Assembly (NCBI GenBank): GCA_020722245.1
Contig: DYLE01000091.1
Span: forward strand, 1-9,443
Reading direction: 5' to 3'
Source of the DNA: Desulfonema limicola
GTDB taxonomy: Bacteria; Desulfobacterota; Desulfobacteria; Desulfobacterales; Desulfosalsimonadaceae
Length of the DNA stretch: 9,443 bases
Every line of letters starts with the position of its first letter. The first letter of the stretch is position 1. Under the pieces are notes generated by a model. That model did no database searches and was not told the DNA's origin. It saw only the letters and a program-made list of their open reading frames with translations. The position numbers were made by a program, and so were the translations under genes. Shown here piece by piece: positions 7,165 to 9,443 of the stretch.

Positions 7165-8082
7165 ATGCACGACGATGTGTTAAGCGTAAATATCGGAGCA
7201 GTAAAACTCAAGAACCCGGTGATGACCGCTTCCGGCACCTTCGGGTACGGGGTCGAGTTCGCCGGGCTTGTGGATCTCAACCGTCTCGGCGGAATCATTG
7301 TCAAGGGGCTCTCCCTTAAACCCTGTGCCGGAAATCCGCCGCCGAGGATCATTGAAACCCCTTGCGGCATGTTAAACGCCATCGGTCTTGAAAACATCGG
7401 CATTGAAACCTTTATCCGCGAAAAGCTCCCCCTTTTAAAGCCGTTCTCGACCCCTGTTTTTGTGAATGTTTATGGAACAACCGTCAAGGAGTATGCCCAA
7501 ATGGCGGAGCGGATCAGCGGGGTGGAAGGGATATCGGGCATGGAGGTCAACATTTCATGCCCCAACGTTCATGCCGGCGGCATCGCCTTTGGCGTGGATC
7601 CCGAGGCTGCGGCCCGGGTGGTTGGCGCGGTGAGAAAAGAGACCCAAAAACTCCTGATGGTGAAACTGTCTCCAAACGTCACGGACATCGTGGCCATCGC
7701 CAGGTCCGTGGAAGATGCAGGAGCCGACGCCATTTCCCTGATCAATACCCTTACCGGCATGTCCATCGATATCGAGACGAGAAAATCGAGGCTGGCCCAT
7801 ATCACCGGGGGGCTTTCCGGGCCGGCCATCAAGCCCGTGGCCCTGCGCATGGTCTGGCAGGTCGCCCGCAAGGTCCGCATTCCTGTTATCGGGATCGGCG
7901 GCATCATGAACGCCGAGGACGCCCTGGAGTTTATCATCGCCGGTGCCACGGCCGTTCAGGTGGGGACCGCGAACTTCGTGGATCCCGGAGTGACCTTGAA
8001 AATCATTGAGGGAATTGCCTCTTTTATAAGAAGAAAGAACCTGACGCAGGTCCGTGAACTGATCGGTTCCCTCCAGGTATAA
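7165..8082 (+). CDS. pyrD: Dihydroorotate dehydrogenase, class 1B (catalytic subunit)
   Basis: PyrD oxidises dihydroorotate to orotate in de novo UMP synthesis. The 305-residue length and motifs fit the cytosolic class 1B flavoprotein: ASGTFGYG near the N-terminus (22-29), IIVKGLS with Lys47, NAIGLEN (71-77), and the catalytic-cysteine motif NISCPN with Cys132, where class 2 enzymes have serine. FMN phosphate-binding segments are GIGGI (243-247) and GATAVQVGTA (260-269). Class 1B enzymes normally pair with PyrK (FAD/2Fe-2S) to use NAD+; no pyrK lies in this window. The start is fixed: an in-frame TAA at 7159-7161 lies just upstream and the next Met is residue 20. There is no visible Shine-Dalgarno. 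A strong promoter lies upstream. Confidence 0.94.
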   Translation: MHDDVLSVNIGAVKLKNPVMTASGTFGYGVEFAGLVDLNRLGGIIVKGLSLKPCAGNPPPRIIETPCGMLNAIGLENIGIETFIREKLPLLKPFSTPVFVNVYGTTVKEYAQMAERISGVEGISGMEVNISCPNVHAGGIAFGVDPEAAARVVGAVRKETQKLLMVKLSPNVTDIVAIARSVEDAGADAISLINTLTGMSIDIETRKSRLAHITGGLSGPAIKPVALRMVWQVARKVRIPVIGIGGIMNAEDALEFIIAGATAVQVGTANFVDPGVTLKIIEGIASFIRRKNLTQVRELIGSLQV

Positions 8083-8102
8083 CCGTGCATTTAAAAAAAA
8101 AC

Positions 8103-8141
8103 TGTTAAAGCACATCAAATTATGTTATAAACATCAAAATT
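8103..8141 (+). promoter_or_regulatory. Candidate promoter/operator region with paired direct repeats
   Basis: This 112-nt gap between pyrD and the next gene is A/T-rich. TATAAA (8126-8131) could be a -10, with TGTTAA (8103-8108) 17 nt upstream as a weak -35. ACATCAAA occurs at 8112-8119 and again at 8131-8138, a 19-bp offset, so the copies lie on nearly the same helix face around the -10. A perfect 5-bp inverted repeat, ATGTT ATA AACAT (8122-8134), overlaps it. This could be a regulated promoter, but short repeats in A/T-rich DNA arise by chance. No terminator for pyrD is visible, so read-through is possible. Confidence 0.35.
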
Positions 8142-8182
8142 AAGAAACGGGGTTTTATGATGAATCGACAATCAACAACAGA

Positions 8183-8188
8183 AAGGAG
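8183..8188 (+). promoter_or_regulatory. Strong Shine-Dalgarno of the CHI-like/Pal-like gene
   Basis: AAGGAG lies 6 nt before the ATG at 8195. It is by far the best ribosome-binding site in the window and fixes the start of a gene that runs off the right edge. Confidence 0.85.
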
Positions 8189-8194
8189 TGTGTC

Positions 8195-9443
8195 ATGTTA
8201 AAGAAAGCGTTTATTTTCATGGCGGCGATGTTGATGTTGGTACCGATGGCCTCGGCAACCGAACTCGAGGGGGTGAACCTTCCGGATACGGCTGCCGTAG
8301 GGGATCAACTTCTGGTTTTAAATGGTGTCGGTACGCGAGAGGCCTTTTTCAATAAGGTATATGTGGCCGGCCTCTGGCTTGAAAAGCCCATGACGGGTGG
8401 GGTGGAGGTCGCCCAGGCGGACGCGCCGATGATGATCCGGCTGCATGTGTTAAACGACTTTTTTGCGAGCAGCAAGCATATCACCGATGCATTTAAAAAA
8501 GGGTTCCGTTATGGAATGCCCAGGGGCGATATCAGCCCCCTGCAGGCGGAGTTTGACCGTCTGGTGGCCGCATTCTCGGAAAAAATCACAAATCATGAAG
8601 AATTCGACCTTGTTTATATTCCGGGAAAGGGGACCTCTATTTATAAGCAGGGGGAATTAAAGGATACCATTCCAGGGCTTGAGTTTAAAAAGGTTCTTTT
8701 TGGAATCTGGGTGGGGGAGAAGGCGACGGTTAACGAGGAACTCAAGGCGGGCATGCTGGCCGGAAAGGTGAGCGCAGAAGCGCTTGCCGCGCAGAAGGAA
8801 TGGGCGGAAAAACGGGTTGCGACGAAAGAAGTCAAGGTGGCTGCGGTGGAAAAAGCGGCCCCGGCCAAGCCTGAGGCAGAAGTTAAAACGGTCGCGCCCA
8901 AAGAGGAGGTCAAGGCCGAAGCAGTAGCCGAAGCCGTAAAGGTTGAAGAGGCCGCTGGTGCGGTGAAGGCGGAGGCGGAAACCGTAACAGCGGAAGCGGA
9001 AGCTGTAACAGCCAAGGAAGCGGCCGAGGTTGCGGCCGCCGCCGCTGCGGCGAAGAAGGCTGAGGAAGAGGCGAAAAAGGCCAGGGAGGCGGCCGAGAAG
9101 GAAAAGGCCGCGGCTCTGGCCAAAGCAAAGGCAGAAGCTGAGGCGAAGGCCCAACAGGAGGTTGAGGCGAAAATCGCCGAGCTGAGCCCGGAGGAGGCGT
9201 TTACAAATCTGGATGTTTATTTTGGAGTAAATTCCGCGGAACTGTCCGCGGCAGCCAAGAAGACCTTAAGCAGTAAGGTCGAGTGGATGAAGGCCAATCC
9301 CGATGCGTCTGTGGCCATTGAAGTCTATTGCGATGAGCGGGGATCAAAGGAGTATAATATGCTTCTGGCCGGAAAAAGGGGACAGAGCGTACAGAACTTC
9401 ATGGTCGAGTCTGGTATCGACGCCTCCCGGCTCGAGATATCCG
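8195..9443 (+). CDS. Exported chalcone-isomerase-like domain fused to a helical rod and a Pal/OmpA-type domain (3' partial)
   Basis: The frame is open from the ATG at 8195 to the window end (416 residues, no stop). Residues 1-21 form a Sec signal peptide: Lys3-Lys4, a hydrophobic core, and Ala19-Ser20-Ala21 as a signal peptidase I site. No lipobox cysteine is present. Residues about 23-190 resemble bacterial chalcone-isomerase-like proteins: GVNLPDTAAVGDQLLVLNG, then FFNKVYVAGLWLEKP, YIPGKGTSIY and KVLFGIWVGEK near the domain end. Residues about 191-330 are almost entirely Ala, Glu, Lys and Val, predicting a long helix or coiled coil like TolA's. From about 338 a Pal-like OmpA domain begins (LDVYFGVNSAEL), with CDERGSKEYN (379-388) and Asp380 and Arg395 in the positions that bind diaminopimelate in related proteins. 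The domain is incomplete at 9443. A periplasmic, wall-tethered location is inferred. The ligand or reaction is unknown, and CHI-like proteins often lack isomerase activity. Confidence 0.88.
   Translation, partial: MLKKAFIFMAAMLMLVPMASATELEGVNLPDTAAVGDQLLVLNGVGTREAFFNKVYVAGLWLEKPMTGGVEVAQADAPMMIRLHVLNDFFASSKHITDAFKKGFRYGMPRGDISPLQAEFDRLVAAFSEKITNHEEFDLVYIPGKGTSIYKQGELKDTIPGLEFKKVLFGIWVGEKATVNEELKAGMLAGKVSAEALAAQKEWAEKRVATKEVKVAAVEKAAPAKPEAEVKTVAPKEEVKAEAVAEAVKVEEAAGAVKAEAETVTAEAEAVTAKEAAEVAAAAAAAKKAEEEAKKAREAAEKEKAAALAKAKAEAEAKAQQEVEAKIAELSPEEAFTNLDVYFGVNSAELSAAAKKTLSSKVEWMKANPDASVAIEVYCDERGSKEYNMLLAGKRGQSVQNFMVESGIDASRLEIS
8765..9184 (+). repeat. Low-complexity Ala/Lys/Glu coding tract
   Basis: About 140 codons (residues 191-330 of the CHI/Pal fusion) are dominated by GCN, GAR and AAR. 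They include imperfect repeats such as GTAACAGC occurring twice around GGAAGCGGAAGC near 8980-9015, and a run of seven alanines (280-286). The tract keeps frame throughout and encodes a predicted rod. It also creates long spurious open frames on the opposite strand, which should not be annotated. Repeat-prone coding DNA of this kind often varies in length between strains. Confidence 0.75.

Noticed and set aside
8641..9154. Long minus-strand open frames (110-165 codons) opposite the CHI/Pal gene
   Set aside because: They are antisense to the GC-rich Ala/Lys/Glu tract and translate to Ser/Ala- or Phe/Arg/Leu-rich nonsense. The plus-strand frame has a signal peptide, two recognisable domains and a strong ribosome site.

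Overview
The window (about 55% G+C by eye, gene-dense, both strands used) looks like chromosomal core and near-core DNA of a Gram-negative anaerobic-type bacterium. I favour a member of the Desulfobacterota (Desulfobacterales-like). This rests on the RNase J and FtsK neighbours, a class 1B dihydroorotate dehydrogenase, and a periplasmic protein with an OmpA/Pal-type domain. The phylum is an inference from protein style; nothing in the window proves it. I see no mobile elements, CRISPR, tRNA or rRNA.

Layout. Bases 1-51 hold the terminator of a gene lying to the left. Bases 145-5081 form a plus-strand run: a 110-residue protein of unknown function, ribonuclease J (rnj), the DNA translocase FtsK, and a small class I SAM-dependent methyltransferase. 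The gaps are 34, 54 and 19 nt, so this may be one transcription unit. It meets a minus-strand pair head-on: a GT4 glycosyltransferase (7028 to 5775) followed by a second class I methyltransferase (5794 to 5078). That pair overlaps by 20 nt and probably acts on a surface glycan or glycolipid. The stop codons of the two convergent units physically overlap (5078-5081). A 136-nt divergent region (7029-7164) carries a near-consensus sigma70 promoter for the plus strand. It drives pyrD (7165-8082), pyrimidine biosynthesis, which here has no pyrK electron-transfer partner beside it.

The most unusual item is the last gene, 8195 to beyond the right edge. It encodes an exported protein with three parts: a Sec signal peptide, a bacterial chalcone-isomerase-like domain, and a long Ala/Lys/Glu-rich helical rod leading into a Pal/OmpA-type peptidoglycan-binding domain that is still incomplete at 9443. 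I know the CHI-like and Pal-like parts as separate protein families. Joined by a TolA-like rod they suggest a CHI fold tethered to the cell wall in the periplasm. It has a strong Shine-Dalgarno sequence, and its upstream region holds a pair of 8-bp direct repeats 19 bp apart bracketing a -10-like element.

The window therefore combines housekeeping functions (RNA decay, chromosome segregation, pyrimidine synthesis) with envelope-related functions (glycosyl/methyl transfer and the CHI-Pal fusion). There is no gene-free stretch over 300 bases.
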